Shown: piece by piece, positions 26,213 to 33,679 of the stretch
How the letters are laid out: every line of letters starts with the position of its first letter
Numbering within the stretch: the stretch's first letter is position 1
Assembly: GCF_000469545.1 (NCBI RefSeq)
Contig: NZ_KI273052.1
Span: 1 to 64,000 of the forward strand
Source of the DNA: Mitsuokella sp. oral taxon 131 str. W9106
GTDB lineage: Bacteria > Bacillota > Negativicutes > Selenomonadales > Selenomonadaceae
DNA: 64,000 bases
Direction of reading: 5' to 3'
Position numbers and translations under genes: made by a program
The notes under the pieces: model-generated
Seen by the model: the letters and a program-made list of their open reading frames with translations, nothing else
Told to the model about the DNA's origin: nothing
Database searches by the model: none

Positions 26213-27181
26213 ATGAAGGTAACAGTAGTTGGTGCAGGCAATGTTGGTGCAACAGTCGCAAACGTCCTTGCTACGAAGGCATTCTGCAGCGAGATCGTCC
26301 TCGTCGATATCAAGGACGGCGTTCCGCAAGGCAAGGCAATGGATATCATGCAGACGGCGCATCTGCTGAACTTCGACACGACGGTAACGGCTGTCACGGC
26401 AGAGCCGGGGGATCCGAACGGCTATGCGCCGACGGCGGGTTCGGAAGTGGTCGTCATCACGTCCGGCATGCCGCGCAAGCCAGGCATGAGCCGTGAGGAT
26501 CTCATCGGCGTCAATGCGAAGATCGTCAAGAGCGTCGTTGACCAGGCACTCAAGTTCTCGCCGAATGCTTACTTTATCATCATCTCCAACCCGATGGACG
26601 CTATGACGTTCCTGACGCTCAAGGACACAAAGCTTCCGCGCAATCGCGTTCTTGGACAGGGCGGCGCACTTGACAGCAGCCGTTTCCGTTATTTCCTTGC
26701 TAATGCGCTCACGAAGGCTGGCTATCCTGCTACGCCGACGGATGTTGACGGCATGGTCATCGGCGGCCACAGCGACAAGACGATGGTTCCGCTCGTCAGC
26801 CGTGCTACGCTTCGCGGCATTCCCGTGACGTCGTTGCTCTCGAAGGAGCAGATCGACGATGTCGTCGCAAATACGAAGGTCGGCGGTGCTACGCTGACGA
26901 AGCTCCTCGGCACGTCCGCTTGGATGGCTCCAGGTGCTGCGGCAGCTTCCATGGTCGAGGCAATCGCGCTCGACGCAAAGAAACTCATCCCGTGCTGCGT
27001 CTACCTCGAAGGCGAGTATGATGAGAAGGATCTCTGCATCGGCGTTCCATGCATCCTCGGTAAGAATGGTCTTGAGAAGATCGTTGAGATCCAGCTCGAA
27101 GGCGACGAAAAGGCGAAGTTCCAAGAGAGTGTCGGAGCGGCTCGTGCGACGAACGCAAAGCTCGGCGATGCACTGAAGTAA
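26213..27181 (+). CDS. mdh: NAD-dependent malate dehydrogenase (LDH-like)
   Basis: Interconverts malate and oxaloacetate. The 322-residue protein has a Rossmann loop GAGNVG (7-12), D32 after strand 2 (NAD preference), and the active-site His in GGHSD (H186). The specificity loop reads MPRKPGMSREDL: R88 occupies the position that is Gln in lactate dehydrogenase, so malate rather than lactate dehydrogenase is called. AAGGAGG at 26197-26203 fixes the ATG at 26213. It is a single-gene unit with its own promoter and terminator, and codon use looks strongly biased towards preferred codons, which suggests high expression. Confidence 0.94.
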   Translation: MKVTVVGAGNVGATVANVLATKAFCSEIVLVDIKDGVPQGKAMDIMQTAHLLNFDTTVTAVTAEPGDPNGYAPTAGSEVVVITSGMPRKPGMSREDLIGVNAKIVKSVVDQALKFSPNAYFIIISNPMDAMTFLTLKDTKLPRNRVLGQGGALDSSRFRYFLANALTKAGYPATPTDVDGMVIGGHSDKTMVPLVSRATLRGIPVTSLLSKEQIDDVVANTKVGGATLTKLLGTSAWMAPGAAAASMVEAIALDAKKLIPCCVYLEGEYDEKDLCIGVPCILGKNGLEKIVEIQLEGDEKAKFQESVGAARATNAKLGDALK

Positions 27182-27209
27182 GCGCAAGGTTCGTCTGCCC
27201 ATAGAAAAG

Positions 27210-27261
27210 AAATAAAATCTCTCCTTTTGCAGCTTCTGCTGCAAAAGGAGAGATTTTATTT
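27210..27261 (+). terminator. mdh terminator with perfect 24-bp stem
   Basis: 27210-27233 and 27238-27261 are exact reverse complements around a TTCT loop. The base of the stem is A/T-rich on both sides, so a T-tract is available on either strand and the structure could terminate in both directions. It separates mdh from the pilus operon. Confidence 0.92.
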
Positions 27262-27294
27262 TATGCGCATTCCAAAAAGGTTTTCTCATGTTTT

Positions 27295-27319
27295 TGTAGA
27301 ATTCAAATCCTGTAGAATT
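27295..27319 (+). repeat. direct repeat TGTAGAATT upstream of the pilin gene
   Basis: TGTAGAATT occurs at 27295-27303 and again at 27311-27319, a 16-nt period. Each copy contains TAGAAT, a possible -10 box, but no good -35 partner is seen. It may be a regulator site for the pilus operon or a pair of weak promoters. Confidence 0.45.
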
Positions 27320-27349
27320 GTTTGTACGAGATGCAAAGGAGGTTGGCTT

Positions 27350-27742
27350 ATGGTTGCGAAATACGATCGAGAGGCTGGTTTTACGCTCCTTTCGATGCTC
27401 ATTGTCGTTGCGATCATTGGAATTATCGCGACGATTGCCGTGCCAAAATTCAATTCGGTTTTGGCATCCGCAAATACGGCAAAGATACAAGCAGATCTCA
27501 GCGCGATTGATTCGGCGATTGCGGTCTACGAAATCGATCATGGGCACGCGCCAGCCTCGTTTGAGAGCCTTGATGCATACATCGATACGGCGAATACGAA
27601 GCCGCCGAAGGGCAGGTATAATCTGCGGCAGGGGACGGCGCCGCAGGAACTCGCGGAAGGGGAGACGTATTCGATTCGGAAGGTCGACGCGCGGACGCGG
27701 GCAGTTTGTGCGGGGCATACGGCAGAGGAGTTTGGCAAATGA
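27350..27742 (+). CDS. type IV pilin / GspG-like major pseudopilin
   Basis: A 130-residue prepilin: 10-residue leader ending in Gly10, cleavage before Phe11, then a hydrophobic helix (FTLLSMLIVVAIIGIIATIA) and a small C-terminal domain with the AKIQADLSAIDSAIAVYEIDHG pattern of GspG/ComGC-type proteins, where chain subunits pack. Position +5 of the mature protein is Ser rather than the near-invariant Glu. AAAGGAGG precedes ATG 27350. It is the first gene of the pilus operon and the peptidase gene overlaps its end (ATGA). Confidence 0.85.
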   Translation: MVAKYDREAGFTLLSMLIVVAIIGIIATIAVPKFNSVLASANTAKIQADLSAIDSAIAVYEIDHGHAPASFESLDAYIDTANTKPPKGRYNLRQGTAPQELAEGETYSIRKVDARTRAVCAGHTAEEFGK

Positions 27743-28305
27743 TGGGGCGAGACGGGCTTGCCGCTCCGAAAAAGTCCGATATCTTGTTCGTGATTTGCAT
27801 ATGGCTTGCGCTTGCCTTTGGAAATGCCATGCATGCCGTAACGGAAGTGCGCGTAGTTTCGGGGATTTGCTTCTCGTTCGGACTTGTCGTCATGGCCTTT
27901 ACCGATATCCGTTGGGGCTTGCTGTTTGATAAGCTCAATATCCTTTTCTTTGTGGCAGGCATGGTTTTCCTCTACATGGAAGGGCTTTCGTTTCCCATGC
28001 ACCTTGCGGGATGCGGACTTGGAGGGCTTTTCCTATACGGGCTTCGGCTCATGTCGCACGGCGGGTTGGGGCTTGGCGATGTGAAGTATGGCATGGTGCT
28101 CGGCTTTTGGCTCGGCCCGCTTTTGTTTTATGCTTCGGTGCTCATCGCGTTCGTATTGGGCGGACTGTTTGCTGCCGTGCTCATCGCGCGGCGACAGATC
28201 CACTGGAAGGCTCATCTTCCCTTTGGCCCGTTCTTATCGATAGGCGCCTACATCGGCTTTCTGTGCCGAGCGGAAATCCTCACATGGTATTGGGCGCTTC
28301 TATGA
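27739..28305 (+). CDS. pilD: prepilin peptidase (A24 family)
   Basis: An inner-membrane aspartic protease of 188 residues with about six hydrophobic segments. The two catalytic Asp regions are TDIRW (first Asp) and GLGLGDVKYG (GxGD motif). The N-terminal cysteine-rich methyltransferase domain of classical PilD is absent, so this is the short, cleavage-only form. It overlaps the pilin gene by 4 nt and the next prepilin gene by 4 nt; it presumably processes all five prepilins of this operon. Confidence 0.9.
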   Translation: MMGRDGLAAPKKSDILFVICIWLALAFGNAMHAVTEVRVVSGICFSFGLVVMAFTDIRWGLLFDKLNILFFVAGMVFLYMEGLSFPMHLAGCGLGGLFLYGLRLMSHGGLGLGDVKYGMVLGFWLGPLLFYASVLIAFVLGGLFAAVLIARRQIHWKAHLPFGPFLSIGAYIGFLCRAEILTWYWALL

Positions 28306-28823
28306 GATGCCGCAGATGGGAAGACGGATTCCTCGCAGTCGAATGGATTCTCGGGATCTGTGTGATCGCAGTCGCTTCTGTCATCATTTTTCCGCATGCC
28401 GCTTCGCTCATTGCGAAATGGGAGGTCGACTATGAGGCAAATGCGCTTTTGCGCGACATACGGCATGTGCAGATGCTCACGCGAACGACGCAGGACATGC
28501 TCGTAGGAGACGATATCGATAAGGTGCAGGCCGTGCCGGAGATTCAGCTTTTCCCGTATGGCTATCGGATTGACGGCGACTATCGCGTACCGAGCGAACT
28601 GCATCGCTTCCTGCCGCATATCCGAATTGCACTCGTTCCTTTGCGAAAGGAAGTCGGTGATTTGCGGGTGATCCGGTATGCAAGAAACGGCTATCTTGAA
28701 ACGGTTCCGCTTAGAATCTATTTTATGATTGAAGGGGAAAAGCGAATCTATAAGCAGATTGTCCTGCATAAGAGCGGGCGCAGCAGGATGGGGGAAGTGA
28801 GCGATGCGGATGCGAAGCGATGA
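28302..28823 (+). CDS. minor prepilin (GspH-like), Glu5 present
   Basis: A 173-residue protein with a 9-residue leader ending in Gly9 and a mature N-terminus FLAVEWILGICVIAVASVII, with Glu at +5. The C-terminal domain is predicted soluble and otherwise unrecognised. The start ATG overlaps the peptidase stop. As one of four consecutive small prepilins it is a candidate pilus-tip or initiation subunit. Confidence 0.78.
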   Translation: MRCRRWEDGFLAVEWILGICVIAVASVIIFPHAASLIAKWEVDYEANALLRDIRHVQMLTRTTQDMLVGDDIDKVQAVPEIQLFPYGYRIDGDYRVPSELHRFLPHIRIALVPLRKEVGDLRVIRYARNGYLETVPLRIYFMIEGEKRIYKQIVLHKSGRSRMGEVSDADAKR

Positions 28824-29202
28824 GGCGGGATTTTTTCTGCAGGAGACGATCCTGCTCGGTGCGCTTCTGCTGTTCATGGCAGGTGCGTTTCTTGCCTATG
28901 CAAAGATGGTGCATGTGGAAGCACAGGATGCGTGCCGCATGCAGGCAATCTTTTTGGCGCGGGAGGAACTCGCGTGCCTTGCGGAGCGAGCGGATGTGGG
29001 AGCGCTTCATGCAGGAGAATGGGGATGGCTTGGCGAGAGAGATCAGCTCGTCACCGAGCAGGGGCAGTTCTCCGTATCGGCACGCGTTTTTCCGCTCGAA
29101 ATCGCAGGAGCTTATCGTGCTGCCGTTTCAGCTGCTTGGCAAAATGCCAGTGGGGCAGGGAGCCTTTCCTTGGAACGCGAGGTGTATCGCCATGCACGAT
29201 AG
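28804..29202 (+). CDS. minor prepilin, Glu5 present
   Basis: A 132-residue protein with a 9-residue leader ending in Gly9 and mature N-terminus FFLQETILLGALLLFMAGAF, Glu at +5. The C-terminal domain is short. Size and order resemble GspI/PilV-type minor pseudopilins. It overlaps the preceding gene by 20 nt and the next by 11 nt. Confidence 0.76.
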   Translation: MRMRSDEAGFFLQETILLGALLLFMAGAFLAYAKMVHVEAQDACRMQAIFLAREELACLAERADVGALHAGEWGWLGERDQLVTEQGQFSVSARVFPLEIAGAYRAAVSAAWQNASGAGSLSLEREVYRHAR

Positions 29203-29701
29203 GGAAGGCGGATTTATCCTGCTCGACTTTCTTATCTCGATGCCCATGTTGGTCTTGCTCATCGGTACAGTCGGCGTTCTGTCGATCTTCGTAGCGCGAA
29301 TGGCGTCTTCCCTTTATGCGGATATGGAGTTGCGGCAGGAAGTCCAAAGCGCATTTGTCCGCGTCATAGGCGATGCTTCGGAAGCGTACAGCGTGCAGCG
29401 CTCGGTGACGGGAGGAGGCGTTTCGTTTCGGAAGCGATCCCTTGGGAGAGGTGACAGCCAAACGACATACTTTGTTTCGGAGAAGGATCGGGCAACGAAA
29501 CTCGTCTATGGAAACGCGCGTGAGCCGCTCACGGGAGATTCGTATCTCGCGGGCGTCACGATTACGGAGTTTTCATGGCGGGAGGTTGCGCCGTTCCTGC
29601 AGGAGTTTCGTCTGACGGGAAAGAGCCGCATGACGGGACACAGCTACACGCTTTCGACGCGCGTTTACGGATTGCGGCAGGAAGGCAGGGGATCGCCATG
29701 A
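29192..29701 (+). CDS. minor prepilin (GspJ/PilW-like) with Asp5
   Basis: A 169-residue protein with a 7-residue leader ending in Gly7 and a mature N-terminus FILLDFLISMPMLVLLIGTV, with Asp at +5 in place of Glu. The soluble domain contains a basic segment and resembles GspJ/PilW-type minor pseudopilins in size and place. ATG 29192 lies inside the end of the previous gene; the +5 acidic charge is conserved although the residue is not. Confidence 0.74.
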   Translation: MHDREGGFILLDFLISMPMLVLLIGTVGVLSIFVARMASSLYADMELRQEVQSAFVRVIGDASEAYSVQRSVTGGGVSFRKRSLGRGDSQTTYFVSEKDRATKLVYGNAREPLTGDSYLAGVTITEFSWREVAPFLQEFRLTGKSRMTGHSYTLSTRVYGLRQEGRGSP

Positions 29702-30165
29702 GAAGAAATGGGGAGCGGGGGTTCGCTTCGGCTTGGGCGCTGTGCCTTCTTTTTTTTGTTTTGTTGATGGGCATGAGCCTCGCTGCCATCTGCTATGGCG
29801 TACAGAGCACGACGCTTGAATACGAGCGCGAGACGAGACTTGAGCTCATGGCGGAAAGCCGATTGGAAGCATTTGCCGCAGCTATGGAGCGCGATACGGC
29901 GGGCGGCGATGCGATTGTCGGTAAGGAGCAGCAAGAACGGACGGATCAGCGCAAGATTTTTGCAGCGGCAATCCCAATTGAGACGCGCATTGCCGTGCGG
30001 CGGCAAGGCCCGTGCCTTTACTGTGTCGCCGTCGCACGGGAGACGGATGCCGCAGGCAAAGAGCGAAAAGATGACAAGTGGAAACGGCGCAAGGCAGTAC
30101 GCGGCATATTGGAGCGAAAGGAGACGGGCTATGTTTGGATGGGAAAGGCTTTTTCGCTCCGATAG
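29698..30165 (+). CDS. PilX/GspK-like minor prepilin lacking Glu5
   Basis: A 155-residue protein with an 8-residue leader ending in Gly8 and mature N-terminus FASAWALCLLFFVLLMGMSL; Trp stands at +5. Absence of Glu5 is a known trait of GspK-type tip subunits, and the RGFASAWAL start resembles PilX. It is much shorter than GspK. The start overlaps the previous stop (ATGA); the next gene begins 35 nt before its stop. Confidence 0.7.
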   Translation: MRRNGERGFASAWALCLLFFVLLMGMSLAAICYGVQSTTLEYERETRLELMAESRLEAFAAAMERDTAGGDAIVGKEQQERTDQRKIFAAAIPIETRIAVRRQGPCLYCVAVARETDAAGKERKDDKWKRRKAVRGILERKETGYVWMGKAFSLR

Positions 30166-31318
30166 CGCGGAAGTTATTGGCATTGCCTGCCGAGAGGCAG
30201 AGCTATGTTACATCCGGCTGAGCGCGCGATCGGATTCGCTTCGCATCGAGTCTCTTGGAAAAGAACCCTGCACGGTACATGAGGTGGCCGACATCGCGGA
30301 GCAGGTACGCGTCCACTTAGCGAAGCGAGGGCTTGAGCACCTTCCGATCGCGGTGGGGCTTGCGGGGGAAGACGCATTCCTCTATCCGCTCGATTTGCCG
30401 CAGGGCATGGCAGGGACGGAGTGCATGGAAGCCGCGGCATGGGAGATGGACGCATGGCTCAGCGAACGCGGCTACGATGCGGAATCCTTTCGGATCGAAC
30501 CGCGCGTGGAAGAACCAGACAGCGCATGCACCGTGGCTGCCGTGCAGAAGAAGCGGCTGGAAGCGTGGGCGAAGGCGTGTGAAGCGGCAGCCTTGTCGCT
30601 ATGCAGCATTTCGGTTCTCGCGCCGGAGGGAAGGGGGATCGCGGCATCTTCGGACGGACTTCGCGTCGGCGAGGACGTGGTCGTCCTTGCGCACGATGCC
30701 GATGCAAAATCCGCCGCGTGCATGGGAACGGCACTGGCTGCAGCTCTCGCGGCTGTCGGAGCGGGAAGCGCACTTGCCATTCGCGTATGGGGAGAGGCGA
30801 TTTCGCGTTCCGCCTGGCGCGTCGGGCGCATCTCGCGCCTTATAGTCGGGGTTACGCTTACGCTCTTGCTCGGCATAGCGGCTGTCGATGGATGGCAGCT
30901 CTATGAGGCAAAGCAGGAAGCAGCGGCGCAGGAAGCGCAGCTTGCCGCTGTCGCACATGACCGAAAAGCGATGCAGCTTTTAACCGAAAAGCAAAACAGC
31001 CTGCAGCGAAAAGATGCCATGCTCGCTGACCTCACGGATCGCTCATTCCCATGGTACAGCGTGCTGGTCCATCTTGGAACACCAGCGATGTGCTTGGACG
31101 GTGTCTGGCTTGATGGCATGGTGCTGCGCGATGAACGAACGCTCGAACTTCAGGGCAATGCGGTAAGCTACGATGCGCTTTCCGCGTACGTCATGGCGTT
31201 TGAACGCGATCTCGACTTCTTTCCCAATGGGGCGGTCCTGACGGAGTCTGGTGTGACGGACAGAAAGAACAAGGCGGCGCAGGATATCATTCATTTCCGG
31301 TTGACGTTGAAGCTATGA
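30131..31318 (+). CDS. PilM-PilN-like (GspL-type) pilus assembly protein
   Basis: A 395-residue protein with a cytoplasmic N-terminal part (about 1-230) of PilM/actin-like character, one membrane helix (about 236-256), a coiled stretch rich in Ala, Gln and Glu, and a periplasmic C-terminal domain (about 300-395) like PilN or GspL. The usual separate pilM and pilN genes therefore appear to be fused, as in GspL. AAAGGAGA lies upstream of ATG 30131. Followed 10 nt later by pilO, its expected partner. Confidence 0.75.
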   Translation: MFGWERLFRSDSAEVIGIACREAELCYIRLSARSDSLRIESLGKEPCTVHEVADIAEQVRVHLAKRGLEHLPIAVGLAGEDAFLYPLDLPQGMAGTECMEAAAWEMDAWLSERGYDAESFRIEPRVEEPDSACTVAAVQKKRLEAWAKACEAAALSLCSISVLAPEGRGIAASSDGLRVGEDVVVLAHDADAKSAACMGTALAAALAAVGAGSALAIRVWGEAISRSAWRVGRISRLIVGVTLTLLLGIAAVDGWQLYEAKQEAAAQEAQLAAVAHDRKAMQLLTEKQNSLQRKDAMLADLTDRSFPWYSVLVHLGTPAMCLDGVWLDGMVLRDERTLELQGNAVSYDALSAYVMAFERDLDFFPNGAVLTESGVTDRKNKAAQDIIHFRLTLKL

Positions 31319-31328
31319 GGTGATCGCT

Positions 31329-31928
31329 ATGGAGCGAAAGACATGGTTCCCTGCGCTTTCCGGTGCGAGCGTTCTTTACGTGACGGCAGGCATCTGCGCC
31401 CTTTTCGGTGTGCTCTTTTTCCTGCTTGTCCACCTTCCGCTGCGCGAAGCGACCTACCATGCGAGGACGGATGCGGAAGAAGCAAAGGCGGAATACATAC
31501 GGGTTGCCAATTTCAGGAATGCGCATCTCGATATGGCATCTTACGAAAAGACGCTTTCGGATCATGAGGCACAAGGCGAAAAGGCTCTGCCGTCTGAGCT
31601 TGAGGAGGGCGCTTTTTTGCGCACGCTGCATCGCGCCGCAATCGAAAGCAACATTACGCTCAGACAGGTGACACCGAAGGAAATCAAAACGGAGGATGGG
31701 ATTCGTGCGCTTCCCGTTGAGGTTACATTTCACTGCGATTATTTTACACTTCTGGATTTTTTGCAGTCGCTGCAGGGAACCGATCGCTTCATCTGTGTGA
31801 AGGAAATGAAGCTTTCAAAGAAAGACAGCGGGCTCGACTGCGAAGTGCAGCTCGTTATCTACGCCATGGAAGGGGATGCGCCACAGGAAGATGAAGGGGA
31901 TACAGGGTTGATTTATCCGCATGAATAG
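31329..31928 (+). CDS. pilO: type IV pilus inner-membrane protein PilO
   Basis: A 199-residue bitopic protein: short cytoplasmic start, membrane helix (about 13-37), coiled coil (about 40-85) and a small ferredoxin-like periplasmic domain. This is the PilO/GspM architecture that pairs with PilN. GAGGTGA at 31317-31323 with a 5-nt spacer selects ATG 31329 over a GTG at 31320. It is the last gene of the pilus operon. Confidence 0.82.
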   Translation: MERKTWFPALSGASVLYVTAGICALFGVLFFLLVHLPLREATYHARTDAEEAKAEYIRVANFRNAHLDMASYEKTLSDHEAQGEKALPSELEEGAFLRTLHRAAIESNITLRQVTPKEIKTEDGIRALPVEVTFHCDYFTLLDFLQSLQGTDRFICVKEMKLSKKDSGLDCEVQLVIYAMEGDAPQEDEGDTGLIYPHE

Positions 31929-31936
31929 CATAAACT
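31908..31936 (+). promoter_or_regulatory. candidate promoter for aroC-aroK-aroB
   Basis: TTGATT at 31908-31913 and TAAACT at 31931-31936 with a 17-nt spacer, each 4 of 6 to consensus. The -35 box is inside the end of pilO. It would separate amino-acid genes from the pilus operon. Confidence 0.4.
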
Positions 31937-31978
31937 AAGGGATAAGTCTATCAATCGAATGCAATGGAGTAGGATCGT

Positions 31979-33136
31979 ATGAGTGAATTGCGTTTTATGA
32001 CGGCGGGGGAATCGCATGGACCTTGCCTGACGGCGATCATCGAAGGGCTTCCGGCGGGGCTTTCCTTGAATGCGGACGCGATCAACCGTGATCTCGCGCG
32101 CCGTCAGCAGGGATATGGACGCGGCGGTCGCATGAAGATCGAGACGGACAAAGCAGACGTACTTTCGGGCGTACGCTTCAACGAGACACTGGGCGGTCCC
32201 ATCGCACTTCGCGTCGTCAATCGTGACTTTGCCAATTGGGGGGCGCGCATGGCGGCATTTGGCGCGCAGACCGGACCGATGGTCACGGCGGCGCGCCCCG
32301 GCCACGCGGATTTTACGGGTGCCTGCAAGTATGCACGCAAGGACGTGCGGGATATCTTGGAGCGTTCGAGCGCGCGGGAGACGACGATGCGCGTCGCAGT
32401 CGGCGCGATCTGCAAGGAATTTTTGCATGTGCTCGGCATGGAAGTCGTCTCGCACGTCGTGACGGTCGGCGGCGTATCGGTTGATGCGGCGAAGATCGAC
32501 CGGGCGGCAATCGGCACGGAGACGTGCTCGGAGCTCAACTGCTACGACCGCGATGCCGAAGTGAGGATGAAACAGAAGATCGATGAGGCAAAGAAGGCAG
32601 GCGATACGCTTGGCGGCGTCTTTGAAGTCATCGTGCGCGGGGTTCCCGCAGGCCTCGGCAGCCATATCCAGTGGGACAGACGCCTCGATGGGAAACTAGC
32701 GGGCGCACTCATGTCGATCCAGGCAATCAAGGGCGTCGAAATCGGCGCGGGATTTGCGTGCGGTTTTTTGCCGGGCAGTGCGGTCCACGATGAGATGTTC
32801 CTGAAGGACGGCATGGTCTATCGCAAGACGAATCGTGCAGGAGGCTTCGAGGGCGGCATGACGAACGGGGAGGAGATCGTCGTTCGCGCGGCGATGAAGC
32901 CGATTCCGACGCTCATGACGCCGCTTCATTCCGTCGATGTCGCCTCGCACGAAGAGGTGCTCGCCAGCAGGGAGCGCAGCGATACGTGCGCTGTTCCTGC
33001 CGCTTCAGTCGTCGGTGAAGCGATGACGGCATTCGTCATCGCACAGGCGATTTGCGAGAAGTTCGGCGCCGATGCGATGGTCGACCTAAGGAAGGCGATC
33101 CATTTCTACAAGGCACGGATCGAAAGGGATTGGTAA
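31979..33136 (+). CDS. aroC: chorismate synthase
   Basis: Converts EPSP to chorismate using reduced FMN, the last shikimate step. The 385-residue protein opens with TAGESHGP (FMN and active-site His), then GYGRGGRMKIE and the SSARETTMRVAVGA region; FEGGMTNGEEIV near the C-terminus is also diagnostic. Followed by aroK after 3 nt, giving the order aroC-aroK-aroB. Confidence 0.96.
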   Translation: MSELRFMTAGESHGPCLTAIIEGLPAGLSLNADAINRDLARRQQGYGRGGRMKIETDKADVLSGVRFNETLGGPIALRVVNRDFANWGARMAAFGAQTGPMVTAARPGHADFTGACKYARKDVRDILERSSARETTMRVAVGAICKEFLHVLGMEVVSHVVTVGGVSVDAAKIDRAAIGTETCSELNCYDRDAEVRMKQKIDEAKKAGDTLGGVFEVIVRGVPAGLGSHIQWDRRLDGKLAGALMSIQAIKGVEIGAGFACGFLPGSAVHDEMFLKDGMVYRKTNRAGGFEGGMTNGEEIVVRAAMKPIPTLMTPLHSVDVASHEEVLASRERSDTCAVPAASVVGEAMTAFVIAQAICEKFGADAMVDLRKAIHFYKARIERDW

Positions 33137-33139
33137 GCG

Positions 33140-33679
33140 ATGCGAAATGTGGTGCTCATCGGCTTCATGGGGACGGGCAAGACGACTACGGGAACAGCAC
33201 TCGCGAAGACGATCGGATTTTCGTTTCATGATTTGGATGAAGCTGTCGAGACGGAATCCGGCATGACAATTCCGCAGATCTTTGCCGAAAAGGGCGAGCC
33301 ATACTTCCGCGCCTGCGAAAAGCAGATGGTCAAAAAGGCGGCTGCGATGGATCGTGCCGTCATCGCGACGGGCGGCGGGACGGTCAAAGATGAGGAAAAT
33401 GTCCGGGCACTTCGCGAGACGGGCATTATCGTCGCGCTCACGGCAAACGTCAATACGATTCTGCAGCGGACGGGAACCAAGGGCGTGCGCCCTATCCTCG
33501 ATGGCGAAGATGGAGGGAATCGAAAAAAAGCCATTGAAAAATTGCTCTTCGAGCGGCGCGGCCTCTACGCGCAGGCGGACTTTTCCGTCGATACGAGTGA
33601 CCGTTCGGCGCAGGAAGTGGCAGATGCCATCATCGAAACATTAAAAACACGAGGTGAATACGATGTCGGAATGGCGTAG
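33140..33679 (+). CDS. aroK: shikimate kinase
   Basis: Phosphorylates shikimate at O3. The 179-residue P-loop kinase has GTGKTTT at 11-17, the DLDEAVE substrate motif, FRACEKQM and the ATGGGTV strand. The lid-like segment near 112-125 is present. It overlaps aroB by 17 nt. Confidence 0.95.
   Translation: MRNVVLIGFMGTGKTTTGTALAKTIGFSFHDLDEAVETESGMTIPQIFAEKGEPYFRACEKQMVKKAAAMDRAVIATGGGTVKDEENVRALRETGIIVALTANVNTILQRTGTKGVRPILDGEDGGNRKKAIEKLLFERRGLYAQADFSVDTSDRSAQEVADAIIETLKTRGEYDVGMA

Noticed and set aside
26204-27718. Minus-strand frame of about 504 codons across mdh and the pilin gene
   Set aside because: It runs straight through the 24-bp terminator and two well-supported + strand genes; no recognisable domain.
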